Assembly (NCBI RefSeq): GCF_014137865.1
Contig: NZ_JACGWU010000002.1
Span: 1 to 64,000 of the forward strand
Reading direction: 5' to 3'
From: Alpinimonas psychrophila
GTDB taxonomy: Bacteria; Actinomycetota; Actinomycetes; Actinomycetales; Microbacteriaceae
DNA: 64,000 nt
A program made the position numbers and the translations under genes. Under the pieces are notes generated by a model. That model saw nothing but the letters and a program-made list of their open reading frames with translations, did not search any database and was not told the origin of the DNA. Below, in pieces: positions 21,326 to 30,443 of this stretch; the stretch's first letter is position 1, and each line of letters begins with the position of its first letter.

Positions 21326-22312
21326 CTAAAAAAGCAGATTCGTGAGGCGCGAGCGCGCCTTGCCAACCCGAGGATCGTCAAGACCCACGACGTCGAAGAG
21401 CTCCAACATGCGCGCGCGCACGACATTCTTGCCTTCGGGGTCCAGGGAGGGGAACAGTGTGAGGAGACGATCAAAGGCATCCTCGATATGGCCGCCAGAA
21501 ATGTCTAAGTCGACGACGTCCAGTTGGGCGTCAAGGTTTGTGGGATCGGCGGAGGCTGCACCCCGAACCGTGGCGATTGTCTTGCCCTGCAACCGGTCGA
21601 GCAAACTGACCTGAGCGAGTCCCGCGCGCGCCATGTCGTCATTAGGGTTCTGTTTCAGCGCCGAGATATACGCCGTGATGGCGCTCGTGTAGTCGCCGCG
21701 TTCGACGGCGTCATAGGCCTCCTGGTGCAACGGAGGCAAAGGGGGCATGGGCGGCGGAACGGGCTTCCCGTCGGCGTCGAGTTCCGGAGCGACCCCGCCG
21801 TCTGCCGGAAGAGCGATGCCGGTTACCCCGTTTTGCTCGGCAACCGTCAAGATTTGGTCGAAGACGTCGCGGAGTTCCTTTTCTGGGATCGCTCCCGAAA
21901 AAAGCTGAAGGGGGCGACCCGAAACGACGGCGGCCACGGTGGGGATTGAGGTGGCAGTAAAGGCCTGAACCAGTTGCGGGTTTGCCTCGGCATCCACGCG
22001 AACGAAAACAATGCGACCGGCACGTTCCAGAACGAGACGCTCGAGGAGCGCGGTGGCTTCGGCCAGAGCCGGTTGTCCCGGGCTCGAGAGCTCCACGATG
22101 ACCGGTACTTGAGCTGAAAGGTCCAGGATGGCCGTGAAGTTGGCATCCGTGCCGTCAAGAATCAAAGCCGGTACGGGAACAGAAGCACCGGGCGCTGCCC
22201 CATCGTTCGGGCGCTCCCCCGGGGCGAGTGGAGCAGCGGCGGCCGGCTTATTGACCAACGAGGAAAGGTCGAGAGCGCCACGAAGATTGGGAATGGGGGG
22301 GGTCATCGACAT
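21326..22312 (-). CDS. YbbN-like thioredoxin-fold/TPR protein
   Basis: Probable holdase-type cofactor of 328 residues. A thioredoxin-fold domain (about 45-165) has VIVELSSPGQPALAE where a redox thioredoxin has the WCGPC strand, so no CxxC is present and it should be redox-inactive. A proline-rich linker (KPVPPPMPPLPPL) leads to TPR-like helices (HQEAYDAVERGDYTSAITAY and following). Start MSMTPPIPNLRGA is where family similarity begins. Ends eight bases from the convergent glgB stop; four bases downstream of the membrane-protein gene on its own strand. Confidence 0.85.
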   Translation of the reverse strand: MSMTPPIPNLRGALDLSSLVNKPAAAAPLAPGERPNDGAAPGASVPVPALILDGTDANFTAILDLSAQVPVIVELSSPGQPALAEATALLERLVLERAGRIVFVRVDAEANPQLVQAFTATSIPTVAAVVSGRPLQLFSGAIPEKELRDVFDQILTVAEQNGVTGIALPADGGVAPELDADGKPVPPPMPPLPPLHQEAYDAVERGDYTSAITAYISALKQNPNDDMARAGLAQVSLLDRLQGKTIATVRGAASADPTNLDAQLDVVDLDISGGHIEDAFDRLLTLFPSLDPEGKNVVRARMLELFDVVGLDDPRVGKARSRLTNLLF

Positions 22313-22316
22313 GGTT

Positions 22317-24149
22317 TTACAGGCCCTTTGCGGCAATGAGTCCTTGGCTAAAGCCGAGGAGGCGAATTTTGTCAGTACTTCCCAGCGGGGGCACATAGAA
22401 CGCAAGCTGAATTCCATACGTGGATTCAATGCCCGTCGTCGAAGAGGCAATTCCTGCCAAAACCTTCGTTTGTCCCTCGGCATTGACAGTCGCACCGGTC
22501 TCCGTCGGACGAATAGTCTCAATCTCGTTCAGGTTCACCAAGACAATGGCGCCGGAATCATTGGTGGCGAGACTAATGGATTCCCCCGAACCAATCTGCT
22601 GCGTAAATTCGAGACTGGCCTTATCTCCTACCGCGGCACGCTTGGCGTCCTTGTATGGAAGACCAATTTGTGTTCGAAGACTGTCGGTGGCACCGTCGAA
22701 AAGCCCCGCATAGGGACTCGCGTCGCCCTTCAAAAGGATGTCACCGTACGCCAAAGCCACCTGATTTGGCTGAAGAAGAAGCAGCTTGGAGTCGGGCGAC
22801 ACAATGGCGCTCCCGGTCGTTGCCGGAGCAACCTCGGGGACTTGGGCATTGGGCTCTAACGTCACGGAGTACTCAACGCGGTAGTTCTCGCGCGGCGATT
22901 CCTGAACGAGAACGAGACCCGTGGTGGGCACCGTGGGATCCACCGGATCCTGAATCACCGTCATGACGTAGCGAGGCCACGTACTAGTGGCTTGCGGCAT
23001 TAAGAACGTGACCGGCGACGCGGGAATGCTGGGGAGGGCAGCAACGTTGCCGTCGGCACTGCGCATTGCGTAATTCGCGGAACGAATGTTGAGGGCCGGA
23101 CCAACGAGGCGCGTGGCGGCCGTGGTCGTATCGAGACTCTTGTCGGCTGCGGCAATGGTCTCGGAAATGCTCGCCAAAATACGGGTCAGTTGCGACTCCG
23201 AGACATCGGGAAGCGGAACTTCTTGACCGAGGGCAACCGAGGCCGTGGGAGTCGCGGTCACGTCGCCGCGCCCCGTTTGAAACCCGCTGGCACAGGAAGA
23301 AAGGCCCAACGCTAACGTGAGGCCGACGGGAATAGCGATCCGGACAGCGCGGTTTTCTAACGCACGTCGCCCCTTGGCTGGGGGTAATATTTTCGGTGCC
23401 GCGGTGCGACCGATCCGGCGCCTGTTGGACGGCTTTGGGGCCTTCGGCATTCTCGTGATGCGCCCGCGACGCTTTGGTCCGTGCCTGTTTTTCATCTGCA
23501 TAAGTGCCCAGATGAGCAAGAATAAGCCGGCGAGTAACAAGATTCCACCGATCACGATGAATCCTGTAGCAAAGGGTGTCTGGTTTGGAATGGGCCACGA
23601 CAAGCGCACCTCCGCGGGAGCATCAGCCACACCATCCGAAGCGATGATGACCGACATACTTTCGTCCGCGTTGATCGGCAAACTGACATTCATCTTGCCG
23701 ACGCGCTCCCCCAGCCAGAGGTCAGATCCAGCAGGGTTAACAATGGTGTTGACGATAGGCGTGGTGGTAATCGACTCCGCGGGCACGCCCGAACTGGCCT
23801 GGTCCGTAGCAGTAACATTTACCGTGCTCACAACCCGTTGACTCCCCAGTTCCTGGGTTTTTGGGTTGTAGGTGATGGCGTCATAGTCCGAACCTTCGAG
23901 CCACGCCAACACGTCGGCCGTGCGACCGTAGCCGATAAATCCGACTTCGGCCCCTCCCGCCGTGACCGTTTGAAGACCGGGGTGGCTCTTGAGCACATCG
24001 CCGTTGATGACCGTGTAAAGCGTGGGGGGTTCAACAGTCGTCGAGAGCGCAGCGTACTCAGGCCCGGAGAAGAAAACCTTCTGGGTCAGGCCGGTGCCAA
24101 GAAAAACGGCGGCCAGCACAAACACACCTATTGCAGCGATGAAACGCAC
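22317..24149 (-). CDS. Two-part membrane protein of unknown function with internal lipobox-like segment
   Basis: No function is recognised. The 610 residues begin with a transmembrane segment (5-22), an extracytoplasmic domain (about 25-190) and a second transmembrane helix (194-217). A very basic cytoplasmic stretch (220-270, rich in Arg/Lys/Pro) follows, then a third hydrophobic segment 271-285 ending in LSSC (Cys286) that looks exactly like a lipoprotein signal, and finally an extracellular domain of about 320 residues. It looks like a fusion of a membrane protein and a lipoprotein. It is next to the YbbN-like gene, an arrangement I recall from other Microbacteriaceae. Confidence 0.8.
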   Translation of the reverse strand: MRFIAAIGVFVLAAVFLGTGLTQKVFFSGPEYAALSTTVEPPTLYTVINGDVLKSHPGLQTVTAGGAEVGFIGYGRTADVLAWLEGSDYDAITYNPKTQELGSQRVVSTVNVTATDQASSGVPAESITTTPIVNTIVNPAGSDLWLGERVGKMNVSLPINADESMSVIIASDGVADAPAEVRLSWPIPNQTPFATGFIVIGGILLLAGLFLLIWALMQMKNRHGPKRRGRITRMPKAPKPSNRRRIGRTAAPKILPPAKGRRALENRAVRIAIPVGLTLALGLSSCASGFQTGRGDVTATPTASVALGQEVPLPDVSESQLTRILASISETIAAADKSLDTTTAATRLVGPALNIRSANYAMRSADGNVAALPSIPASPVTFLMPQATSTWPRYVMTVIQDPVDPTVPTTGLVLVQESPRENYRVEYSVTLEPNAQVPEVAPATTGSAIVSPDSKLLLLQPNQVALAYGDILLKGDASPYAGLFDGATDSLRTQIGLPYKDAKRAAVGDKASLEFTQQIGSGESISLATNDSGAIVLVNLNEIETIRPTETGATVNAEGQTKVLAGIASSTTGIESTYGIQLAFYVPPLGSTDKIRLLGFSQGLIAAKGL

Positions 24150-24341
24150 GAGTTGACTCCTTTACCGAGCCGCGGGATTTCCGGTTTGCGGCTTTGGCGA
24201 CACGTTAAGACTCTTCAAGATACCGGATGCGACTGGGCGAAACCTGCGCGTTCTCTTATGGAGAAACCAAAAAGGCACTCCCCCGGCATCGTTTCAGCCG
24301 TTAGACTGCCTAGGTTGCTGGGGTGCTAACGGAGGAAAGAC

Positions 24342-25445
24342 GTGTTACAGAACGATTCAGAATTCACTCGAGTACTTCGAGGCTATGACGTCACAGAAGT
24401 TGATAAGACGATCCACAAGTTGCGTCGCGAACTGCTCGCCATGAAAACAGACTATGACGAGCAAGTGACGTCAATCAACGCTCTGACCAGCGAACTGGAG
24501 AGTGTCCAAAGCACGGCCGAACAACTTGGCCGGCCGACCTTCAGCGGTCTCGGGGCTCGCCTGGCTTCCACGCTGTCAATCGCCGAAGAGCACGCTGCGC
24601 GCCTTGTGGCGCGTGCCGAGGCCGACGCTCACAACATTCTTCTCGCCGCCAATCGTGACGCCGAACAGGTCCGCGGTGAAGGCAATCGCGATGCCCGCCT
24701 GATTCGCGAAGCCGCCGATACCGCCGCCGAAGAGCGACTGAGCGACGCTCAGAACCGCGCGCGCCTTCTCCATGACGAAGCAGAGCACGACGCCGAGGCC
24801 CTTCGCCGTGACGCCGAGGACGCCGCCCGCGAGATTCGAGGCGCCAGCGCCACTGAAATTGCCAACACTCGCACGACCGCCAAGCGCGAACTCGAGCAAC
24901 AACTCGCTGAAAATGAGCGCCAGCTGGCGGAAGCACGCCTTGTTTTGGTTGCCAAACGTCCCGAAGACGTCGATGTGAACGAAGAATTGATGACCATCCT
25001 CAAAATTGATGCCGAGCGCGCTGTCCGCATTGATGAAGCGGAAACGGAATTCTTGGCCCGCCATCAGGAGGCGGTCGCCCAAACTCAGAAGTACATCGAC
25101 GAAGCTCAGGTTCAAGCCGCTGTCGCCCGCACGAGTGCGCTCGAACGTGAACGGGCGGCTTTGGAGCTGGAGCAAGAAGCAATTACCCTTGCCCACACCG
25201 TGAGGGAAGAAGCCGCCGAGCGCGTTGCGAAGCTCACCGCCGAGGCCGAAGCGCGCGCCGCGCACCTCATCGCGGATTCGGAAAGTCGCGCCGCTGCCGC
25301 CATCGCGGAAGCGGAAGCCACCGTTGCGGACCTGCGTGTCGAGCGCGAAGCCGTTGCTCAGTACTTTGAGGGGCTACGGTTGGTCTTAGGCCAAGCAAGT
25401 GACGTCATGTCGGAGACTGGCGAAAACCCACACCTCAACTCCTAA
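24342..25445 (+). CDS. DivIVA-like coiled-coil cell-architecture protein
   Basis: Cytoskeletal scaffold-type protein of 367 residues. The N terminus FTRVLRGYDVTEVDKTIHKL is a DivIVA membrane-targeting motif; the remainder is almost continuous Ala/Glu/Arg-rich coiled coil with heptad character, ending in a short tail. Such proteins (Wag31/FilP/Scy type) organise polar growth in actinobacteria. GTG start at 24342 has a strong GGAGGAAAG. An AI-2E family permease gene follows after 11 bases. Confidence 0.85.
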   Translation: MLQNDSEFTRVLRGYDVTEVDKTIHKLRRELLAMKTDYDEQVTSINALTSELESVQSTAEQLGRPTFSGLGARLASTLSIAEEHAARLVARAEADAHNILLAANRDAEQVRGEGNRDARLIREAADTAAEERLSDAQNRARLLHDEAEHDAEALRRDAEDAAREIRGASATEIANTRTTAKRELEQQLAENERQLAEARLVLVAKRPEDVDVNEELMTILKIDAERAVRIDEAETEFLARHQEAVAQTQKYIDEAQVQAAVARTSALERERAALELEQEAITLAHTVREEAAERVAKLTAEAEARAAHLIADSESRAAAAIAEAEATVADLRVEREAVAQYFEGLRLVLGQASDVMSETGENPHLNS

Positions 25446-25456
25446 GGGGCACCATC

Positions 25457-26506
25457 GTGCGCATCCAGAATGCCTTCCGCGCCGGACTCATCGGAACCCT
25501 CGGTGTCGGTGTCGGCATCCTCTTAATAACGGCAATCGGTTCCCTGGCGACGATTCTGACCTACATTGGTGCCGCGTTGTTCTTGGCCTTGGGCCTAGAT
25601 CCAGCCGTTAAATGGCTCGTCGCCCGCAGATTCCCCCATTGGGCGGCCATTCTGACGGTCATCGTCGCCGTGCTTGCCGTGTGTGCGGGCCTCATTATGA
25701 GTGTCCTCCCAAACATCATTGATCAGACGGCAGCATTCGTGGCCACACTGCCGGCCATTATTCAGAGCCTGACGACTCAGGATTGGGTCGGCTACCTCAA
25801 TACCCAATTCGGTGGTTTTGTGGACGTCCACGCGATCCTCGGCTCGCTGGCAGACTTTTTCAAGAACCCCTCCAATATCAGCTCGATTGCGGGCGGTGCT
25901 TTTGCGGTCGGAATCTCGATTGCGAACGGTGTGACGGGAACCATCGTCGTTGTCATCTTGACGCTATATTTCACCTCATCAATGGACTCGATTAAGAGCG
26001 TTGTGTACTCGCTGGTTCCCAAGTCGAAGCGCGAAACCTTCATTCGCATGAGTGAGGAAATTACCTCGGGCGTGGGCAAATATGTCGTTGGCCAAATTGC
26101 CTTGGCGCTCCTAAACGGTATTCTGACCTTTATTTTGCTGACCATTATCGGCGGCAAGGCGGCTCTTGTCTTCGCTTTCATCGCATTCTTATTGGCCCTG
26201 ATCCCCCTCATCGGTACGGTGCTTGCGTCGACCATCATCATTCTGGGGCAGCTCATTCTTGCCTCCCCCGAAACGGCACTCGTGGCCTTGATTTACTACT
26301 TGGTGTACATGCAAATTGAGGCCTACGTCATCAGTCCGCGCATTATGAACAAGGCGGTCGCTGTGCCGGGTTCCATTGTGGTGATTGCCGCCCTCGCCGG
26401 CGGAACGCTCCTTGGCATCCTTGGGGCCCTCGTGGCGATCCCAATTGCAGCCTCAGTGATTTTGATTGTCAAAGAGATTGTCATCCCCGCCCAAGAAGAG
26501 CACTAG
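25457..26506 (+). CDS. AI-2E family membrane transporter
   Basis: Polytopic protein of 349 residues with the family pattern: two hydrophobic pairs at the N terminus, a long soluble loop (about 90-145) and four to five C-terminal helices containing LIPLIGTVLASTI and AYVISPRIMNKAV. Members include the AI-2 exporter TqsA and Na+/H+ antiporters, so cargo cannot be assigned. GTG start, probably co-transcribed with the DivIVA-like gene. It converges on the hydrolase gene with a four-base overlap. Confidence 0.88.
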   Translation: MRIQNAFRAGLIGTLGVGVGILLITAIGSLATILTYIGAALFLALGLDPAVKWLVARRFPHWAAILTVIVAVLAVCAGLIMSVLPNIIDQTAAFVATLPAIIQSLTTQDWVGYLNTQFGGFVDVHAILGSLADFFKNPSNISSIAGGAFAVGISIANGVTGTIVVVILTLYFTSSMDSIKSVVYSLVPKSKRETFIRMSEEITSGVGKYVVGQIALALLNGILTFILLTIIGGKAALVFAFIAFLLALIPLIGTVLASTIIILGQLILASPETALVALIYYLVYMQIEAYVISPRIMNKAVAVPGSIVVIAALAGGTLLGILGALVAIPIAASVILIVKEIVIPAQEEH

Positions 26507-27228
26507 GCGCTAGGGCCGTCCCATTCCTCGGGTAGCGGCAAAGCGCTGGGATTCACCACCGCAACGATCTCTGTGAGCACCCGCTTGGTCTGGCTCTCGC
26601 CGACCCACAAGTGTTTTCCGCCGGTCACCTCAACGATTTTGATGCTGGGAACGCTCGCAAATCTTTCGCGTGCTTCCGGTGGCTGCAGGTAGTCATCGAG
26701 CTCGGGGATGACGGCCACGAGGGAGCGGAAGTCTCCTGCCCACGCGGCAACCTCGTCGGCGGTGGCCCGGTGTAACGGCGGCGACAGCAAGATTGCCCCC
26801 CGAATGTCGTGCTCACGGCCATATTTGAGGGCGAGCTCCGTGCCAAAAGACCACCCGAGGAGCCACGGATTTGGTAGGCCACGTTCAGTGACGAACGCCA
26901 TCGCGGCCGCGACATCTGCTCGCTCATCGTTGCCGTGACCAAATACTCCGTGACTCGTTCCGCGGGCACTCTTGGTGCCACGAGTATTGAAACGCAGCAC
27001 AGCGACGTGAGCCAACGCGGGAAGACGCGCGGCCGCTTTCCGCAGGATATGGGAGTCCATGAATCCGCCTGCCGTGGGGAGGGGGTGAAGGGTCACGAGC
27101 GTCGCCACCGGCTCTCCCGTTACGGGCAGTGCCAGTTCGCCCACCAGAGTGAGGCCATCGCTGGTGTACAGCTCAACATCTTCTCTCCGGGCCGGCAGCA
27201 TGACGCTGCCACGAATCTCTGTCGTCAT
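26503..27228 (-). CDS. Alpha/beta hydrolase (dienelactone-hydrolase-like)
   Basis: Serine hydrolase of about 241 residues. The nucleophile elbow is GWSFGTE, with an upstream LVTLHPLPTAGG oxyanion segment and a late GGKHLWVG His. The family includes acyl hydrolases and peptidase-like enzymes; the substrate is unknown. ATG at 27228 overlaps the stop of the small upstream gene (ATGA), which favours it over the codon 21 bases earlier and implies coupling. Confidence 0.82.
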   Translation of the reverse strand: MTTEIRGSVMLPARREDVELYTSDGLTLVGELALPVTGEPVATLVTLHPLPTAGGFMDSHILRKAAARLPALAHVAVLRFNTRGTKSARGTSHGVFGHGNDERADVAAAMAFVTERGLPNPWLLGWSFGTELALKYGREHDIRGAILLSPPLHRATADEVAAWAGDFRSLVAVIPELDDYLQPPEARERFASVPSIKIVEVTGGKHLWVGESQTKRVLTEIVAVVNPSALPLPEEWDGPSA

Positions 27229-27521
27229 GACGTTCCAATCTTCCAGCAATGATCGTGCCAGTGGCGGCGTGCGGCGAGATCAGCTTCATCGCCCAGAATT
27301 CCATCAGCACGCCACGCAACCACGTGCGCCACGCCTGAGGAGACGTGTAAGCCGCATCCAGGGCAGAGGTAAGACTTCGTAGCTTGCAGGGCTGAAATGC
27401 TCTGTACGGTCCATTCGTGGCCCCCACGAACTTCCGTGCGACGCAATCCGGAGCTCAAGCGGTCAAAATCGAGTGGCTCATGCTCGCCATCACGACGACG
27501 GGGGCGATTGTGTCGAGCCAT
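27225..27521 (-). CDS. Small conserved protein with CPGC zinc-ribbon-like motif
   Basis: 98-residue protein of unknown role. A basic N terminus (RHNRPRRR) is followed by EWTVQSISALQATKSYLCPGCG and HVVAWR, then two His and one Cys (HWHDHCW) that could complete a metal site with CPGC. Homologues are common in Microbacteriaceae, where they are often labelled ATP/GTP-binding without support. It is translationally coupled to the downstream hydrolase gene. Confidence 0.75.
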   Translation of the reverse strand: MARHNRPRRRDGEHEPLDFDRLSSGLRRTEVRGGHEWTVQSISALQATKSYLCPGCGLHVSSGVAHVVAWRADGILGDEADLAARRHWHDHCWKIGTS

Positions 27522-27542
27522 GATCTCAAGCCTAGGCGACAG

Positions 27543-28220
27543 CTAATACCAGCCGCGGTCTTCTGAGTGGGCCCAGGCCCCACACGGCGAACCGTAACGA
27601 CCCTCGATATAGCCCAGACCCCAGGTAATTTGCGTTGCCGGATTGGTCTGCCAGTCGGCGCCAGCGGACGCCATCTTCTCTCCTGGAAGCGCCTGAGGGA
27701 TGCCGTAAGCACCGCTGCCGGTGTTGTGGGCGTAAACGTTCCAATGGGACTCTCGGTTCCACAAGGAAACGAGACAGTTGAACTGATCGGCGCCCCAACC
27801 GTGCGACGCAATTATTCCGAGGGCAATCGCCTGAGCGGAATCAGGGTCCGGGATTCCGGCGACAGGGGCGGAGGCCGCAGCAGCAACGGCAGGGGCAGGC
27901 TTGCCCGTGACGGAGTACGCATCCCGGGCCGAATTGTTGACATAACCACCGACCATGACGACACTCTGGGAATCCTCAGTGAATCGCGGGACAACTTGGT
28001 AATAGGGGGACGCGACCGCCCCCGAATAGGGATCGACAACGTTTACCAGCAGAACACCGACCGTGATGATAAAAGCCCCGAGGAAGAGTGGTCGTCCCCG
28101 ATTTCCCAACTTCTTAGAGCTTGCTTTGGGGATCCGGGAGGAAGAAACCGCCGCTAGGGGCACCTCTGAACGCGCAACCATGTCGTTCGGTGCGCGCATT
28201 AATTCAGAATGTTTTCCCAC
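27543..28220 (-). CDS. Secreted lytic-transglycosylase-like protein
   Basis: Cell-wall-associated protein of 225 residues. A basic N terminus and one hydrophobic helix (about 38-60) act as signal anchor. A low-complexity linker (AAVAAAASAPVAG) leads to a C-terminal lysozyme-like domain: FNCLVSLWNRESHWNVYAHN with a probable catalytic Glu, GAYGIPQALPGEKMA, and TQITWGLGYIEGRYGSPCG. This is the aggregation-promoting-factor/Rpf-like SLT domain common in actinobacteria. It probably cleaves peptidoglycan glycan strands. Confidence 0.85.
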   Translation of the reverse strand: MGKHSELMRAPNDMVARSEVPLAAVSSSRIPKASSKKLGNRGRPLFLGAFIITVGVLLVNVVDPYSGAVASPYYQVVPRFTEDSQSVVMVGGYVNNSARDAYSVTGKPAPAVAAAASAPVAGIPDPDSAQAIALGIIASHGWGADQFNCLVSLWNRESHWNVYAHNTGSGAYGIPQALPGEKMASAGADWQTNPATQITWGLGYIEGRYGSPCGAWAHSEDRGWY

Positions 28221-28270
28221 GGTTTGACTATTTTAGCCCGAATCTAGAAATTATTGCCGGCAGGGAGTTC

Positions 28271-28828
28271 CTAATCCGTATCGACCGCAATTAATACATC
28301 AACGAGTCCGTCAAGAACGAGGTCGACCTGCGTCTCGTTATAGCCCCGGAACTTGGGCCTAAAGATGGCGGCACGAACCTGATCCACGGCAAACGGTTTA
28401 CCCTCAACGAGCGCCGCGCTTGCCTTGTCGGCAAAGGCATCGACATCCAGCATCGAATACCCTCGTGACAGCAGGCTCACGCGGTTGAAGCGGTGTTTGG
28501 CAGGGCGCTCAAATCGCGCCAGGAGCACCTCTAGCCGGGCTTGGCCTGCTTCGACCCACGCTTGAGTTCCCGAGGTCACGATGGCGCGATTGCGTTCCCG
28601 GCGTGCAAACGCAAGTTCCAGACGTTCCAATGCCGCGTCCACGTGACGACAGGAGAAGCCGCCCTTTTGCATGGCAAAGGATGCTTGACGGATGTCGGAG
28701 GATGACAGCCTGTTGTGAGCGGTCGCCTCATCGTCATATGCGTTGCGCGCCAATGCGAGAAACGCTTCGACCTGAGAAACGTCATAGCCAAGGGAAGAGC
28801 GCCTGGCGCGCGGAAAAGTCGTAGTCAC
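28271..28828 (-). CDS. Protein with four DivIVA-type motifs
   Basis: 185-residue protein of unknown exact role. Four copies of a GY-x4-VD/E-xx-L/A motif are visible: residues 14-25 (GYDVSQVEAFLA), 56-68 (GGFSCRHVDAALE), 123-134 (GYSMLDVDAFAD) and 162-173 (GYNETQVDLVLD). Each is preceded by a Phe some six to eleven residues upstream, as in the DivIVA N-terminal membrane-binding motif. There is no long coiled coil. The gene follows cdsA on the same strand, suggesting a link with membrane or septum. Confidence 0.8.
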   Translation of the reverse strand: MTTTFPRARRSSLGYDVSQVEAFLALARNAYDDEATAHNRLSSSDIRQASFAMQKGGFSCRHVDAALERLELAFARRERNRAIVTSGTQAWVEAGQARLEVLLARFERPAKHRFNRVSLLSRGYSMLDVDAFADKASAALVEGKPFAVDQVRAAIFRPKFRGYNETQVDLVLDGLVDVLIAVDTD

Positions 28829-28871
28829 AGGGACATTATTGCAAACAAATTGCGGTGCAATGCTGGGTTGC

Positions 28872-29846
28872 CTATTGGGTAACGATCATGAAAACAACGT
28901 ACGCCGCCAGCGAAGACGGCAGGATCGAATCCAACCGGTCGAGAAACCCCCCGTGCCCGGCCAGCCAACTGCTCATGTCCTTGATCCCAATTTTGCGTTT
29001 GAGATGCGATTCCCCCAAGTCGCCCAGCGTCGCCGTAGCCAAAATTACAAGCCCGAAGATGATGCCAAACCACCACGATTCCCCCAGCATGAAGATCGAA
29101 AGCAAAACCCCGACGACCATGGCGAAGACGGCCGCACCAGCGAATCCCTCCCACGTCTTTTTCGGGCTGATTTTGGGCGCCATGGGATGCTTCCCAAAAT
29201 TGAGGCCGCTCACGTAGGCGCCGGTGTCGACGGAAATTACGATGAGGAGAAAAGCCAGCGCCCACCACTGACCATCAGGTTGGGCCACCAAGGCGACCAC
29301 AAAGCATCCGAGCAGTGTGACATACCCCTGCACGAATGAGGCGGCGACAGTGTCGTGCGCGAATTGATAGCGCGTTGCCGGATGTCCACCGAACCGAGCC
29401 TCGATCAGTCGCCACAGTGCGGTCACACCAAGACCAGCGAGAATAACAGCTAAAGCAACAAGAATTCCACCGTAGTAAGCGGCAGGAATAGCGGCTAACG
29501 TCGTGACCACCGTGGGGGTTCGAGGAACGCGTCGCCCCATCTTGCGCAGGGCCGTTGATAGCTCGAAGGATGACATTCCTAAAAGAACGCCGGCGAACGG
29601 CATGAACATTTCCTTGATGAGCACCAGGCTCAAGACGAGAAGGACACCGAGCGTGACACCGATAACAACGGCCCAGATGATATTTCGTCCCGTGCGCTGC
29701 TGCAGACGTTCGTTTGCCTGATCAAACTGGAGGCGCTTGGCCTCCAGCTGACGCTCAAAATCGGCTCGTGTCGCCTTCATTTGCGCATGAAGCTCACCAG
29801 CAGGGTTGCGCCGGCTGGTGTCGTCAAGCGGGGGGATCTCGCGCAT
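28872..29846 (-). CDS. cdsA: Phosphatidate cytidylyltransferase CdsA
   Basis: Makes CDP-diacylglycerol from phosphatidate and CTP in the membrane. The 324 residues carry a long charged, coiled-coil-like N terminus (ARGELHAQ region to about residue 50) before eight or so membrane helices. The C-terminal family signature GDLGESHLKRKIGIKDMSSW is complete. It follows frr in the standard order with five bases between. Confidence 0.95.
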   Translation of the reverse strand: MREIPPLDDTSRRNPAGELHAQMKATRADFERQLEAKRLQFDQANERLQQRTGRNIIWAVVIGVTLGVLLVLSLVLIKEMFMPFAGVLLGMSSFELSTALRKMGRRVPRTPTVVTTLAAIPAAYYGGILVALAVILAGLGVTALWRLIEARFGGHPATRYQFAHDTVAASFVQGYVTLLGCFVVALVAQPDGQWWALAFLLIVISVDTGAYVSGLNFGKHPMAPKISPKKTWEGFAGAAVFAMVVGVLLSIFMLGESWWFGIIFGLVILATATLGDLGESHLKRKIGIKDMSSWLAGHGGFLDRLDSILPSSLAAYVVFMIVTQ

Positions 29847-29851
29847 GAGGG

Positions 29852-30406
29852 TTAAATCTCTAGCAGTTCAACTTCTTTGCGCTTCAGAGCATCATCAACA
29901 GCATCGATGTGCGTCTTCGTCACGGCTTCAAGTTCTTTTTCGCCGCGGGCCAAATCGTCCTCGCCAATATCGCCCTTAAGCGAATCCAGGTCGTCTTTCG
30001 CCTTGCGACGGATATTGCGAATGGCAACTTTTGCGTCTTCTGCCTTGCCGCGAACAATCTTCACGAATTCTTTGCGGCGCTCTTGCGTGAGTTCAGGAAG
30101 CGTGACGCGAATAATGTTTCCGTCGTTGGTGGGGCTCGCACCAAGGTTGGGCATGTTGCGAATAGCGGCCTCAATGTCCCGAAGCGCGCTCTTATCGAAC
30201 GGCGTCAAGATGAGAGTGCGTGCTTCAAGATTCTGCATCGAGGCAAGCTGTTGAAGCGGCGTCGGCGTTCCGTAATAGGTCACCATCACCTTTTGGAACA
30301 AGCTCGGGCTAGCGCGTCCCGTTCGCACGTTGGAAAAATCTTCCTTCGCAACATCGACGGCTTTATTCATGCGTTCGGCAGTATCGGCCAAAACTTCCGC
30401 AATCAC
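29852..30406 (-). CDS. frr: Ribosome recycling factor
   Basis: Splits post-termination ribosomes with EF-G. The 184 residues match the usual length: three-helix-bundle sequence beginning [19 protein letters not shown], with [19 protein letters not shown] and [10 protein letters not shown]-like [20 protein letters not shown]. Lies between pyrH and cdsA in the conserved operon. Confidence 0.98.
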   Translation of the reverse strand: MIAEVLADTAERMNKAVDVAKEDFSNVRTGRASPSLFQKVMVTYYGTPTPLQQLASMQNLEARTLILTPFDKSALRDIEAAIRNMPNLGASPTNDGNIIRVTLPELTQERRKEFVKIVRGKAEDAKVAIRNIRRKAKDDLDSLKGDIGEDDLARGEKELEAVTKTHIDAVDDALKRKEVELLEI

Positions 30407-30443
30407 GTGTAACTCCTTGGTTTTTTGGTGCAGTGAAGAAAGT

